From Ehretia macrophylla (lineage: Eukaryota > Streptophyta > Magnoliopsida > Boraginales > Ehretiaceae): a DNA stretch of 64,000 nt. Made by a program: the position numbers and the translations under genes. The stretch spans positions 9,787,001 to 9,851,000 of the forward strand of contig CM075768.1 in the NCBI GenBank assembly GCA_037974665.1, given 5' to 3'. The notes under the pieces are model-generated. The model had not been told where the DNA came from, searched no databases, and saw only the letters and a list, made by a program, of their open reading frames with translations. Positions 46,170 to 57,628 of the stretch are shown piece after piece (within the stretch, counting starts at the first letter, position 1; each line of letters opens with the position of its first letter).

Positions 46170-46720
46170 AACTTAATCTGTCTACTCAGAAGTTTACTAC
46201 TTATTCTGCAGCTATTAAGGCAGTAGCGAGATTTGAGAAATGTAAGGCAGAACTGTTGGCAGAGTTGAGTCAGCCCAGTAAACGGCTGTACCAGTCACAG
46301 AGTCAGGGATTTCAGAGACAGTATCAGCCACCTAGTCTGGGTCAGTAACAGAGGCAGACTCAAAGTTATCCGGGGCCAGTCCAGACTCAGTCACAATCGA
46401 GGCTAGTTTAGATTCAGGCACATAGCTAGTCCCGACCAGTTGCAGCTAAATCTCAACAGGGTAGTACTGCTACGTCTACATACAAAGCTCCTACAAGAGG
46501 CACTACTGCAAGGCAAAACCAGCAGTGCAGCTTCTGTCAGGGCAAGGGTCATACTGAGGAAAACTGTTGGAAGAAACTGAACAAGTGTACAGGTAGCGAC
46601 AGTGACCACATCGGGTCAAGGATTGTCTGATGTTTAAAGGTGTTCGGGGACAAACTTCCAGCCAGGGTACCCAGACCAGAGTTCCAAGTACAGCACCAGT
46701 TCCATGAGGCTAGGCATGAG
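46170..46720 (+). pseudogene. gag: GypP gag relic, C-terminal part with zinc knuckle
   Basis: After LRE the gag C-terminus resumes: a Q/S-rich linker (SQSQGFQRQYQPPSLGQ region, with stops at former Gln codons), then a complete nucleocapsid knuckle C-x2-C-x4-H-x4-C at 46526-46567 (CSFCQGKGHTEENC), followed by a degenerate second C-x2-C site (NKCTGSDSDH). The knuckle would bind and package RNA. Confidence 0.9.
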
Positions 46721-47093
46721 TGTTTTCCTTAGATCAGGAGGAGCTTCCTGACACGACTGTAGTGGTTGAAGGTACATTCCTTCTTAATAATCAGTCAGTC
46801 ACAATTTTAATTGATACCGGGGCTACACATTTATTCATTACTCCTATGTGTGCATAGTCGGTTGCATTAAAAGTTGATAAGTTGCCTTATAAGATTGAGG
46901 TAGGCACACCTATGGGCACTAAGTTTATTACTGAATTTGTTTGTAAATCATGTGAAATTTGTATTGAGGGTCGCTTATTTCCAATTGACTAAATTATTCT
47001 ACCTTTCTGGGATTTTGAGATTATTTTGGGGATGGATTGGTTAGAAAAGTACTATGCCTATCTAGATTGTAAAAGGAAAATTGTAAGCTAGAA
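46721..47093 (+). pseudogene. pol: GypP aspartic protease relic
   Basis: Active site L-I-D-T-G-A-T-H at about 46807-46830 with an intact D-T-G triad (46813-46821). Followed by KIEVGTPMGTKFITE near 46890-46935 and the ILGMDWLEKYYAYLDCKRK block near 47020-47080. At least three stops. The triad is intact here but altered in GypM. Confidence 0.88.
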
Positions 47094-48620
47094 ATGTTTG
47101 ACCAATCTGTAATTGAAATTGTTGGAAGTCGTAAATCTATTGGGACTCGTATAATTTCTTCCATTAAAGTATCTAAACTGTTGGGTATGGGTTGTGAGGT
47201 ATATTTGGCATATTTGATTAATCATCCTGGAGATAAATTAAAATTGAATGAGGTGCCTGTTGTGAAGGAGTTCCTGGGAGTATTTCCTGAAGAATTGTCT
47301 GGCTTACCACCAGATAGAGAAATAGAGTTTGTAATTGACTTATTGATGGGAACTTCCCCTATTTCTAGAATACCATATAGAATGGCCCCTCTTGAATTGC
47401 AGGAATTGAAAGTACTATTGCAGGGTTTGCTTGAAAAAGGGATTGTTCAGCCTAGTTCTTCACCTTGGAGTACTCCGGTGTTGTTTGTAAAGAAGAAAGA
47501 CGGTTCTCTCTGATTGTACATCGACTACAAGGGTCTCAATCAGGTAACTGTAAAGAACAAATATCCCTTACCTTTGATTGAAGAATTGTTTGACAAGCTA
47601 TAGGGTACCAAAGTATATTCCAAGTTTGATATGAGGCAGGGTTATTACCAGTTGAGAATTAAAAAGGATGTTGTGCCTAAAACAACCTTCCGAACCAGGT
47701 ATGGTCATTATGAATTTGTGGTATTACCATTTGGGTTAACTAATGCTCCTGTCGCTTTCATGGATTTGATGCAAAGAGTGTTTCGTCCATATCTAGACCA
47801 GTTTGTTGTAATTTTTATTAATGATATACTGGTATATTCAAAATCTGAGGCTGAGCATGAGCAACACTTGAGAATTGTATTGCAGACCTTGCAAGAACAT
47901 AAATTGTTTGCTAAATTTAGTAAATGTGAGTTCTGGCTAAGGTAGGTTGCTTTCTTAGGGTATATAATCTCTCAGGATAGAATTTCTGTTGATCCAGCAA
48001 AGATAGAAGTAGTATTGGCGTGGAAAAGCCTGAAACCGTTACAGAGATTCACAGTTTTCTAGGGTTAGCTGGCTATTACAAGAGGTTTGTTAAAGATTTT
48101 TATAAAATTGCAGGGCCAATAACTCAATTAACTCAAAAGACGATTGTGTTTAACTAGGATGATAAATGTGAAGCTAGTTTCCAGGAATTGAATAAAAGAC
48201 TAACCACTGCTCCTATCCTTGCATTACATGAGGGAACTGACAACTTTGTGATCTACAGTGATATGTCGAAAGAGGGCTTAGGTTGTATGTTGATGCAAAA
48301 TGGTAAAGTGATAGCTTATGCTTCGAGAAAATTGAAACCTTATAAGCTTAATTATCCTACTCATCACCTAGAGTTAGTTGCTATTGTCTTTGCTTTAAAG
48401 AAATGGCGACATTATTTGTAGGGCAATAAGTTTAAAATTTTCACTAATCACAAAAGCTTCGAGTATCTATTTTCATATAAAGATTTAAACATGAGGTAGA
48501 AGCGCTGGTTAGAACTGTTGAATGATTATAATTGTACTATTATCTACTTGTCAAGTAAAGTTAACATTGTCGTAGATACTTTAAACCGAAAGGCTACTGT
48601 GACCGATTTGATTATAAAGA
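47094..48620 (+). pseudogene. pol: GypP reverse transcriptase-RNase H relic
   Basis: Gypsy RT: VKEFLGVFPEELSGLPPDREIEF (near 47250-47330), PYRMAPLELQELK, IDYKGLNQVT (near 47520), [14 protein letters not shown] (47620-47665), [23 protein letters not shown] (near 47690-47750). The catalytic box reads F-I-N-D at 47814-47825: the first Asp is Asn (a single G-to-A), which would abolish polymerase activity. Then DPAKIEVVLAW near 47995, and RNase H ([14 protein letters not shown] near 48255, [18 protein letters not shown] near 48365-48420, VNIVVDTLNRKA near 48560-48595). Stops at 47512, 47603, 47943 and 48419 among others. Confidence 0.92.
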
Positions 48621-50145
48621 ACTGGGAGTCTATTGAGGAGTTATGCCTATGGAAACTAGAAGCTTCAGAGATATGCATTCGATTTGCAAGTTTGCAAATT
48701 CAGTCCCTATTGCTGTCTAGAATTAGAGAAGCACAACAGTCTAATCCTCAGCTATTGAAAATCCAAGAAAAGTCAAAAGGGGGAAAGTCAAATTTCAAAT
48801 TGCATAATGATGGCATACTTAGATACAAGAACAAAATCTGTATTCTTGGTGATTCGACTTGAAGAATGAGGCACACGGTTCCAAGTATACTATTCACCCT
48901 GGTAGTACTAAAATGTATCGGGACTTGAAACAAAACTTCTAGTAGAACAATATGAAGAGGGAAATAGCGGATTATGTGGCTAAGTGTCTGACTTGTTAGA
49001 AGGTTAAAACTTAACATCAGAGGCCTGCGGGGTTGTTGCAACCATTAGCCAATCCTGAATGGAAATGGGATCATATTACCATTGATTTCATTACTGACTT
49101 GCCAAGAACACCGAGAGGTAATGATTCTGTGTAGGTTGTTGTAGATAGATTGACAAAAACATCATATTTCATTACTGTGAAGAAAACAAAAAGTCTTGAT
49201 AAGTTAGCTGAGCTGTACATTGAAAATATTGTAAGACTGCATGGGACTCCAGCTAGAATTGTGTTAGACAGAGATCCCAAATTCACATCTCAATTCTGGC
49301 AAAAGATACATAAAACATTAGGCACTAAACTGAGCTTCAACATTGCATATCACCCACAGACGGATGGTTAGTCTGAAAGAACTATCAGAATATTAGAAGA
49401 TATGTTACGAGCTTGCATTCTAGACTTTGGTAAAAGTTAGGATATATATTTGTCACTTGCAGAATTTACCTATAACAATAGTTACCAGGCTACCATTGGC
49501 ATGGCACCTTATGAGGCACTTTATAGGCATAAATGTAGATCTCCACTTTATTGGGATGTGGTTGGAGAAATGAAGACAATCAATCCTACTTTGATGCCAG
49601 AGGTGGCTAAAATGATTGATAATATGCAACTCATTCGCAAAAGGATGCTTACAGTTAGGGGCAGGCAGAAAAGTTATGTTGATAGACGTCGTCGTGACTT
49701 GGAGTTTGCCGTGGGTGATCGGGTATTCCTGAAAATCTCTCCTCAAAAGGGTTTGATTCGACATAGAAAATGGGGCAAATTGAGTCCTAGGTATATGGGA
49801 CCATTTGCGATTACCGACAGGGTTAGTGATTTAGCATACAGATTGGCATTGTCTCCGAGTTTAGCCAAGTTGCATGATGTATTTCATGTATCGATATTGA
49901 GAAAGTATCAGCTAGATCCTTCACACATTCTACAGCCAGAGCCTTTGGAAATTAGTGAGACTTTGACATATGTTGAGAAACCTCTTCGAGTTGTGGATAG
50001 AAAAGTTTAAGAGCTCAGGATTAAAAGTATTCCGATAGTGAAGATTCTGTGAGATCATCATAGAGTTGAGGATGCTACCTGGAAGCGAAAGGATCAGATG
50101 AGGGACAGATATCCAGAGTTATTTCCTAAATCATGTAAGCATTGC
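48621..50145 (+). pseudogene. pol: GypP integrase relic
   Basis: HHCC finger (IHPGSTKMYRDLK near 48890-48935; CLTC near 48985), DD35E core: [10 protein letters not shown] (near 49078-49105), LDRDPKFTSQFW (near 49265-49300), QTDG-SERTIRILEDM (Glu near 49378, after a stop at 49370). The C-terminal DNA-binding GPF/Y region (KLSPRYMGPFAI near 49780-49815; LHDVFHVSILRKY near 49870-49905) is open for 186 codons, 49450-50010. A tail RVEDATWKRKDQMRDRYPELF near 50065-50125 is the chromo-like end. Well preserved in sequence, broken by about eight stops. Confidence 0.92.
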
Positions 50146-50160
50146 GATGATGAAATTTGT

Positions 50161-50175
50161 TTAAGGGGGAGATGA
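50161..50175 (+). promoter_or_regulatory. GypP polypurine tract
   Basis: TTAAGGGGGAGATGA immediately before the 3' LTR. Confidence 0.9.
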
Positions 50176-52709
50176 TTTGATGCTTGAACCCTCCAGCATG
50201 TTTACAATGACTGTTGCATACCTATTTGTGCATTTAAACGTGAATTTACTTACTTTTGGGTATGATTACTATCCATAGTGATTTTTGACCGTTAAATTTA
50301 TCTGAATTTATAATTTTCCTATGTTATATGACCTATTTGAGGAATGAGAAAAATAAGATTTTGTGCATTGAATGACCGGAGAGTACCTTAGAATAATGGT
50401 TTTCCTACCGTATGAATACTGTAACATTGAATAACATTGAAATCGGGCTAGGTAGCTTTTTAATTAGTTTTGGCTTAGCATTGACCAAGACTTATGAGCA
50501 TTTGACTCAAAATAAAAGCATATATACATTATATACACATATTAGCATACATTTACAACACAATACACACAAACAATTAGCAAAATTCCCTTTGTGTTCC
50601 CTCCTCTACCCGTCGACCAAACAAGAGAAAAAGAAAAAAATTGCATCTTCAACTCTTCAATTTGAGGGTATCCTAGCTAGTTGCAAGGGGTTCCAAGTGT
50701 TTCTAAGCCTTCTACTAGCTTCCTCAAGCTAGTGAGGGAGATTACATAATTATGTGTTTTTATTAGCTAGTGTTTACTTGAAAGTTTTGATTTATTATAT
50801 ATTGAATGTTACATGCTTATCTATGCTTGATTTACTCCTTAATATGGTTATAGAACATGTTTTTAAGAGTAGATAGCATTGTTAATGGCTAATGTGATAA
50901 ATCTTTAATTTAAAGTAGGGTTGGATTGTAGAAATTGGGAATTTTCTATAAACTTGGTTCTAGCTTGATTAAATGATTGTTAGGCATGATTTAGGAGTGA
51001 ATAAACTTAGATTAGAACCTCAAATGGTTTGGAAACACAAGAATTGCAAGAACTTTAAATTAAAGTTAGATTTTGGGCACTATTCACTTAGGACCATCTA
51101 ATTATGACCCGATACTCGATTTGAAAATTTATATGGACCCTAGGGATGCTAAAATGATTACTCGATAAAATTCATTGAATTCTAAGAATATTGAATTTTG
51201 AGTCCTTAATTGCGTAATAAATAACGACCTAATGATGTAGGGACCCGGGGTGAGGTGTAAAGTGCTAAATGTTCCTATATATATAGGATAGGCCCTAGAT
51301 TACCTTTATGGCACTGAATCAATCATCGGTTAGAGTACTTGTAGTTAAAATATACCTCGGGGCATTTGGGGCTTTTGGGCTAGATGTAGTTTAAAGTGTG
51401 GTTTCATGGTCCAAAGTGGTGTCAAAAAGTTTCTTTAGATGCATTAATTAGGTTGTTTGCAAATCTAGAACCTTGTGTTCCGTTTGTGTGTTAAATAGCC
51501 CTTTGATCATATTTGTCTATTTCTCGTTTTAATGCTTATGTAGTACCTGTTTTCGAGGGAAACCTACTTTTTTATCCCTTATTTGTGTTATTCTATTATA
51601 TTTTCATTGTCATTTGAGTACATTGCATAGTGGTTGCGCAACCATTTTGTCGGGGCGGATATATTGGGTATCTGCTGGACAGCAGCGGGCTTGCCAGTAG
51701 ATATTCAATCTCCATGCTCTACTCTCTCACTCGCTTGGTCAGGAGATCGATAGGGGGTGTTGGGTCGTAGGATTTCGGGGTACATCCGGAGTACACCCAC
51801 TAGAGTGTTTAGGGTTTATGTGGGCACATTGATCGAGTTCGTGGTTCGTGGATCAAGGTTCATGATTGAAGATCAAGACTTGGAATGTAAGGGGTTATCA
51901 AGATCATATGATTTTTAATGTGTGTTATTTAATTGTTTAATGCTTCCTTATTGTATAGTTATTGTTCTTGTGCTTAACTGCTACATTGCACAATTGATTT
52001 TTGAAAAACGCCATGATTTACTGTATCCCCCTCCTTCATTGAGCAACTGTGTTTGCTCATTCCTCTTTTAACATGTTTCAGGAGAAGCTGAGGTAGATCC
52101 CCCGCTGGTTATGGTAGAGGAAGAGGAAGTGCAGACTGATCCTTTACCTTGATTGCTTGTTTGCTGAGGTTGGATACCTATGTGTTGGATTATGTGTGAA
52201 GCTGCTGTATAGGTGTCCTATGTTGAGGCCTTTGAGGTCTTGTATGTATTTATGCTTATCTTGAAGGATTGTAACTAAAGTTTAGAGTTTTGTATGATTT
52301 AGTAGCAGTGGACGACATGTAATAGCTAATGATTTACTTTACTGTCTATTAGATTGCATGCTTATGGGGTAAATGTAAGTTGGTAAATGGACTTAATATA
52401 TAAGTAAGATTTATAGATAAAGTTAAAGTGGTAAGATAACTGGTCTTATAGCTTAGAATATCAATGGCCTATATCAATGCATGCTTGTATGCCCTACTTT
52501 GTCCAGGTTATAAGGCTCGGATGGCCTTAGGGTATTGTAGGATGTTATGTTTTTGGAGGATGAGATGTATTATGAATGTTGGGATATTGCATTGTGGTTG
52601 TTTTTAACTGTGTGCAAGTAACCGGATAGTCCACGGTATAGAGATGACTATTTCCGTTTGTCAAGTCCAATCTCGACCTTTAGCGTACGGTTGGGTCTGG
52701 GGCACTACA
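50176..52709 (+). mobile_element. GypP 3' LTR
   Basis: 2,534 bp, collinear with the 5' LTR; its first bases have mutated to TTTGATGC from TGTGACGC. Ends GGGCACTACA followed by TSD CCTAG. Confidence 0.92.
50732..52081 (+). other. Putative LTR-leader intron of GypP 3' LTR
   Basis: Donor AGCTA|GTGAGGG at 50732; acceptor AACATGTTTCAG|G, AG at 52080-52081; 1,350 nt. HP1 51555-51580 (loop now CTACTTTT), HP3 GGGGTAC 51777-51783 with GTACACCC 51791-51798, HP4 TGAGCAA/TTGCTCA 52040-52059. Confidence 0.55.
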
Positions 52710-52714
52710 CCTAG

Positions 52715-52806
52715 AAACAAGGGAAACTCTGTCCATTTTTTCTCATTTTTGGTGACCTCGGGATTTGGATCGGGAGTCCGATCTTATAAGGGATTGGGGC
52801 ATTACA
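52715..52806 (+). mobile_element. LRC 3' LTR, terminal part
   Basis: 92 bp continuing the LTR broken at 33226; equals 29031-29122 of the 5' LTR (GAAACTCTGTCC, CTCATTTTT-GTGACCT). Ends GGGGCATTACA. Confidence 0.88.
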
Positions 52807-53030
52807 GAATGTGTTTTGAAAGAATGTATGCATGCCTTATGTGTTAAGTGAACTAAATTTGGTCAATGTGCTTTATGTGAATAATGTGTTTTATGTGCTT
52901 AATGTGTTTTATTTGACCAATGTGTGCTATGTGATCAATTTGCTTTATGTGAAGTTTGTTTCTTATATGACATTAAATGCTTATACCTTGTTTACATAAT
53001 ATAACCTATGATTAATTTTTGGTTGAAAGA
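52807..53030 (+). other. TRG untranslated leader with 18-bp repeats
   Basis: Leader remnant between LRC and the gag ATG. Holds five 18-bp units of the AATGTGCTTTATGTGA type at 52865, 52883, 52901, 52919 and 52937. Confidence 0.7.
52865..52954 (+). repeat. Five 18-bp tandem units before TRG gag
   Basis: AATGTG(C/T)TTTATGTG units start exactly 18 bp apart, 2-5 changes each. They end 76 bp before the gag start. Confidence 0.85.
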
Positions 53031-54300
53031 TGGTTGCAAGAAATACTAGGGGTAGACCCCGTAGGAATGATGATGGTCAGGGTGAACAGCACCTGTGGGT
53101 GACCCGATTTTGGGGCAAATAGCGGCACCAATGGCCGAAATAGCCAAGGTACTAGAGAAACAAAATGATCAGAATCATAATAACCAAGTCAACAATCATA
53201 ACAACCGGGGTAACAATAGAGGTAATGGAAATGGTGGTGATAGTGTACTTTAGGGGTTCCTCAGGTATCATCCACTGAGATTCTTAGGCGAGCCAAATGA
53301 TGAGAAGGCAGAGGAGTGGTTGGAGATAATCTAGAACATTTATGATGCCCTCGACTACACAGAGGACATGAAAATCACCTTTGCAATTTCCCTATTAGAC
53401 AGGGATGTCAAACAGTGGTGGAGGATAGTCAGACTTCAGTGGGAACAGCAAAACACCCTGTATTTGTGGCAGAACTTTATGAGGGCCTTTAAAAACAATT
53501 ATATACTGGAGATTGTACGAGAAAGGTGAGAAGATGAATTCATGTCTTTAAGTTAGGGGACTATGTTAGTGGCATAATATGAGGATCAGTTTAACAAGTT
53601 GTCGCACTATGGACCTACAATGGTGCAATCTGATAGCCATAGGGTACCTAGATTTGTCAAATGACTGAGACCCGATATCCAGGACAGTTTAGCTCCGTTC
53701 CAGTTTGCTATTTATTCGGAGGCCCTAAATGTTGCATCGAGGGTTAAGAAAATGAAAAGATAAGTTGGAGCCGAGTCAAGCCAACACAGTAAGAGGTTGT
53801 TCCAGCCTTAAAGCCAGAGTCAATAGCAACCATTTCCGTCCCAGGGCCAGCAAAGGTCCTATCACTCCCAGATTCAGATAGATGACCAATAAGGATCTTT
53901 TCAGCCTCTGTTACAGTTAGAGCACATAGGATCAGCCGATTATTGTAAGGTCTCAACAAGGACAGACCCATACTCAGGGTCAGAGTAAACCAGCTGTCAT
54001 GAGATTTCAGTAGACTAATCCAGTTGTTTCGATAGCTCAGAGCTCCTCAAGAAGCAATGTTGCTATTAACGTTCTGCTTTATGCCTTTTGTAATAGGAGG
54101 GGCCATATGGAGGCCAACTACTAGAAGAAGGCTGGCAAATGCACAGGGTGTGGCAGCGACCAGCACAGGGCAAAGGATTACTCAAAATATAAGACTGGGC
54201 AGGGGCAGACAACAGCCAGGGGTAATCAGAGCAGGCCTGCAAGTATCGCACCTCCACAGCCACATGTTCAAACCCGAGCTTATGCCATTGATCTATAAGG
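53031..54300 (+). pseudogene. gag: TRG gag relic (only gene of the element)
   Basis: Starts M-V-A-R-N-T-R-G-R-P-R-R. Then a Q/N-rich linker (53155-53240), gag domain FLRYHPLRFLGEPNDEKAEEWLE near 53260-53330, NIYDALDYTEDMKI, VKQWWRIVRLQWEQQ near 53410-53450, DEFMSLS, FNKLSHYGP near 53590-53615, and a knuckle region near 54085-54180 (CNRRGHMEANY then KCTGCGSDQHRAKDY; the last Cys of the first knuckle is Tyr). About a dozen stops and at least one frameshift near 53100. Closely related to GypM gag. Ends without any protease, directly into 3' untranslated sequence. Confidence 0.88.
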
Positions 54301-54345
54301 ATTGCCTCATGAAGAAAGTAAGAATTTTGAGGGTGAAATTATTTT

Positions 54346-54358
54346 AAAGGGAGAAGGA
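54346..54358 (+). promoter_or_regulatory. TRG polypurine tract
   Basis: AAAGGGAGAAGGA directly before TGTGAGACCC. Confidence 0.9.
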
Positions 54359-56600
54359 TGTGAGACCCGAGTTTGACTTTTATGTGCAAATTATGTGTTT
54401 ATTTGACTTTCATGTGCAAATTATGTGTTTATTTGACTCTTATGTGCAAAAATTATGTGCTTATTTAATTTAGTACATAAAATGTGTAGTTATATGATTT
54501 ATTAAGTGTTATTATGTGAAATATGCATTTAAAGATCATTTAACTTGCATTTAGTTGACTTTTCATATAATTGACCAAACTAGTCTTTTGTATTTTTAAA
54601 TGTTTAGTCTACCATAGTTGAATTGACTTTTGACTTGGCATAATTGTAAATATGATCAAATTGCATGTTTAGGTAGTCATTTAACCATTTTAATATCTTA
54701 TCCTAGATTCAAAAGTAAAACCCACTAACTTATGTCTTGCTTTGACTTTCTTTGACCTTAACTAATGTCTTATATCAATAAAACAAAAGCCAAAAACACT
54801 CCAAAGAGAGCCATTTCAGCCGTGAGCTTAGAGAGGAAAAGGAATAGTGTATTCTAGGGTTTTTTAGCAAATTTTGAAGAAAAATGGCAAGATCAAAGCC
54901 CATTCCAACCAATTTTGAGCTCGTATTAACGTCATCTAACATCTTACTACGTATTTCTAGCTTTATTTTCCAGGAAATGTGAAGGGTTCTTTCAAAACTT
55001 GGTTTTAAAGTTTGTTACATTCCATGAAATTTATATTTGAGTCATGTAAATGTTATTTTGCTTATGAATCTTACTAAAGTAGTGTTCAGTGAGCAACATA
55101 GTTGAATTTTAGCCTTATTGATCCATAGGAACTTATAGCTTGCTAAGTTGTGTTCTAGATGATGTTTGAGCTAATATATGAGTTTGATTCTTGTTGTATG
55201 GCTTAAATATGATATGTATATCACAAATATATGTTGTATTGTGCTAGAATCACTTGAATACATCAAGGGATATGAAAATTTGGGGTGGTATAGTGGCTGA
55301 ATTTTTCCAATGTTGAATAGTCCTTTTGTATGCCTTTTGTATAATAAATTGCTTGGTTTGATGCGTAAGGGTTAGGTGTAAATGTATGCTAGAAGTGCGG
55401 CTTCGGTTGCTTAGGAAATGAATGCTAAATGCTTGAGTTTTGTGTTGCTAAAGTTGAGTTAAAGTGTTGTAGAATTCTATTTTGTAGAATGTGTGATTGC
55501 TTGAGTGTGGTACCTAATATGGTTAGAGTTGGTTAATGCATGTAAATGTAAGGTTAAGATTAGGTAACCTACTTTGTTACCTAGTCAATGTATTGTTAAA
55601 TGATATGAAATGTTAAATGAAATGCTAGTGTGTTCGGAAAACAAACTACTTTGTTGTTTTCCCTAAATGTCGTGAATGTGTGATATATGTTAAATACGAA
55701 TGCGATGCGAATGTAAATACGAAGCGTAAGGTTGCAACCTTTAAACTAGATGCGGTAGTTTTTGTTGCACTTGGCAGCATCGGGTTTGCCAGGCGATGAC
55801 ACAGCTACGGATGTTCTAATCCCTATCCCGAATAATTGGAGTATTTCATAAGAGTGTGGGTCGTAGGTTTGGTGTACATCCGGAGTACTTCTAGTGCATA
55901 GGTAGGGTTCGTGATGATGCATGGGGAACGATATCAGCAAAATGAGCCTATCCTTACTATGTATTTATTTACGTTACATTTCTCGCACCATTTATACTTG
56001 TTACATATTAATGTTCATGGCATGTTTTCAAAATGAGTTTTCAAACTTAAAAAAGGCTTTCCAAAACCTTCCCTTACTCCCCCCTCACTGAGTTCATGGA
56101 AACTCACCCCCATTTGCTAACCTTTTAGGAGAGCTTGTGGTGAAATATGTATAGTACGTGCCAGATGAACATGTTGATGAGCCTGGGGCTTAGTTTACTT
56201 GTTTGGTTGATGTCTATGTCACCTTGGAACTTGTATTGTGTTGTAAATATTATGGAGACTTGTTGGCTATATGTAATATATGTTAAGCTTAAAATGTTTA
56301 CTTTAAAGTTTATAGATTTGTAATGTAATTCATAAGTCCATTTTGTTATGTCTTCGTGGCTAGGCTTATGTAGTATTTTGCAGCATGTACCTTTATAATT
56401 ATGTTAAAATAGTTGTGACAAACGGCTTATACTTTGGTTGTATGTCGGAAGGCCATGAATGTAAATTTGGCTTATTTGTTGATTATATGAGTTGTTGTGC
56501 AGGTTTTATTTGTTTATGAGGTCATGATTCAAACGTTATAATGCCAAAATTCCGTCGCGTCCCGACTTGGTTTTAGGTGGGGTCAAGTTGGGGTATGACA
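54359..56600 (+). mobile_element. TRG 3' LTR
   Basis: 2,242 bp, complete, TGTGAGACCCGAG ... GGGGTATGACA. Its first 1.76 kb matches 25132-26893. Confidence 0.92.
54979..56128 (+). other. Putative LTR-leader intron of TRG 3' LTR
   Basis: Donor decayed (GAAAT|GTGAAGG at 54979; the 5' LTR has AAAG|GTGAGGGG). Acceptor GCTAACCTTTTAG|G, AG at 56127-56128; 1,150 nt. HP1 twice: 55561-55583 (TAGGTAAC/GTTACCTA) and 55636-55662 (GGAAAACAA/TTGTTTTCC); HP4 56089-56106 (TGAGTT/AACTCA). Confidence 0.5.
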
Positions 56601-56605
56601 ATAAT

Positions 56606-57628
56606 TATCAAAAGTTTCGGGGTCAATGTGCAAATATGAAAAAATTATTTTCATAATTTAATTAATAGTGATTAGATTAAATTAATTATTTGCACAAGTG
56701 GAAGATTAATATATTATGCTTATATTAGATATAGTGAAAAGATGGAAAACACTAAACTTGGTGGAGATTGTGCCACGTCATCTTTTTTCACTAACTTCAA
56801 AATGCTTGGCTTGGATTGTGCAAGACTAGTTAGTGGAATTTTACTACAATAATCTTGTGTGTGTATGAGTATATACACCACCTAGTTTGCATTAAATATC
56901 CCACTAACTAAAAGCACTATCTAATATATGATGGATAATGGTTGTGCCAATACATATATGTATATGATGTATGTATATAAAATTGGATAGTAGAATTTCC
57001 TAGCAAATATCTTACTCCACTAAATGAGTTAGTGAAATTCACCTAGATATTAACTAAATTCCACTAACTATCTAAAAGCATACTAAGCATTATATACATC
57101 AACACAGGACAACACAAGAGATAGATGAAAAATAATCTATTTCTCTCTCTCTCTTTGGCACCTCACAGTTTTGGCTAAGGAAAGAAGAAAAATTAACTTC
57201 TTTTTCTTCTATGCTTGGTTCGGCTAGGGCTAGGAGAAAGAAGAGATGAATTATTTTCTTCAAGAATTCTTCATGCATGCTCAATTCAACATCAAAGTTG
57301 GCTAGCAACAAAAACTTTGGAGTTGGAAGGAAACCCATTTTATGCTTGTGTGGACCGACTAGGACTCTTGCATGTGTGAGAGATGGTGTCTTCATCAAGT
57401 GTTCATTTTGGACTTCATGACTAGGCTTCAAGATGTATCTTCTTTGTTTACCTTCTGTATATAAATATACTTGGTATATTTGTTATGGATATGTTAATCA
57501 CATGATATCAAGATTGAGATATTGAATGTATATTAAGCTTTGATCTTATATAAATTTTTGAAATTTTATGTTTTCGCTTTCGCTAATTTCTTAGCTTGAT
57601 AATGTTTATATCCTAAATGGTCCTTTCA
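56606..57628 (+). mobile_element. CopA 3' LTR, second part
   Basis: Continues the LTR broken by TRG at 25131 and ends ATGGTCCTTTCA at 57628, matching the 5' LTR tail at 8136. No gene in this stretch; a CT-rich run at 57141-57155. Confidence 0.82.

Larger units (their letters stand above)
33227..52709 (+). mobile_element. GypP: Ty3/gypsy element with both LTRs, hosting LRE
   Basis: 5' LTR 33227-35794, PBS 35800-35811, gag split by LRE, protease, RT, RNase H, integrase, PPT 50161-50175, 3' LTR 50176-52709. TSD CCTAG at 33222-33226 and 52710-52714 is perfect. About 10.1 kb without LRE. Protease-RT-RNase H-integrase order makes it Ty3/gypsy; the integrase tail with an (I/V)KIL-HHRVE-ATWK block resembles the chromodomain-type end of the Tekay/Del group. 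Stops throughout. Confidence 0.95.
26894..52806 (+). mobile_element. LRC: LTR element with short non-coding interior, hosting GypP
   Basis: Truncated 5' LTR 26894-29122, PBS 29125-29136, interior to 30269, PPT 30270-30282, 3' LTR 30283-33226 plus 52715-52806 (3.04 kb complete). The interior is only 1.16 kb and encodes nothing recognisable, so the element is non-autonomous (LARD-like: long LTRs, non-coding core). Its left TSD and the first ~826 bp of the 5' LTR are gone. Confidence 0.82.
25132..56600 (+). mobile_element. TRG: gag-only non-autonomous LTR element hosting a nest
   Basis: 5' LTR 25132-26893 (truncated), leader from 52807, gag 53031-54300, PPT 54346-54358, 3' LTR 54359-56600. Flanks GTAAT (25127-25131) and ATAAT (56601-56605) are a TSD with one G-to-A change. 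There is no protease, RT or integrase between the zinc knuckle and the PPT, so it matches the described class of terminal-repeat elements with GAG only (TR-GAG). LRC and everything in it lie between the 5' LTR and the leader; PBS and the last 482 bp of the 5' LTR were lost there. Confidence 0.85.
8019..57628 (+). mobile_element. CopA: Ty1/copia element shattered by nested insertions
   Basis: 5' LTR tail 8019-8136, PBS 8139-8150, leader and decayed gag/integrase to about 12120, RT to 12479, RNase H 20418-21329, PPT 23959-23972, 3' LTR 23973-25131 plus 56606-57628. Integrase preceding RT identifies Ty1/copia. Removing the insertions, with their TSDs at three sites, restores the order. Own length without insertions is roughly 10 kb. 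The first ~2 kb of the 5' LTR is missing. It sits within the RT of CopB. Confidence 0.88.
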
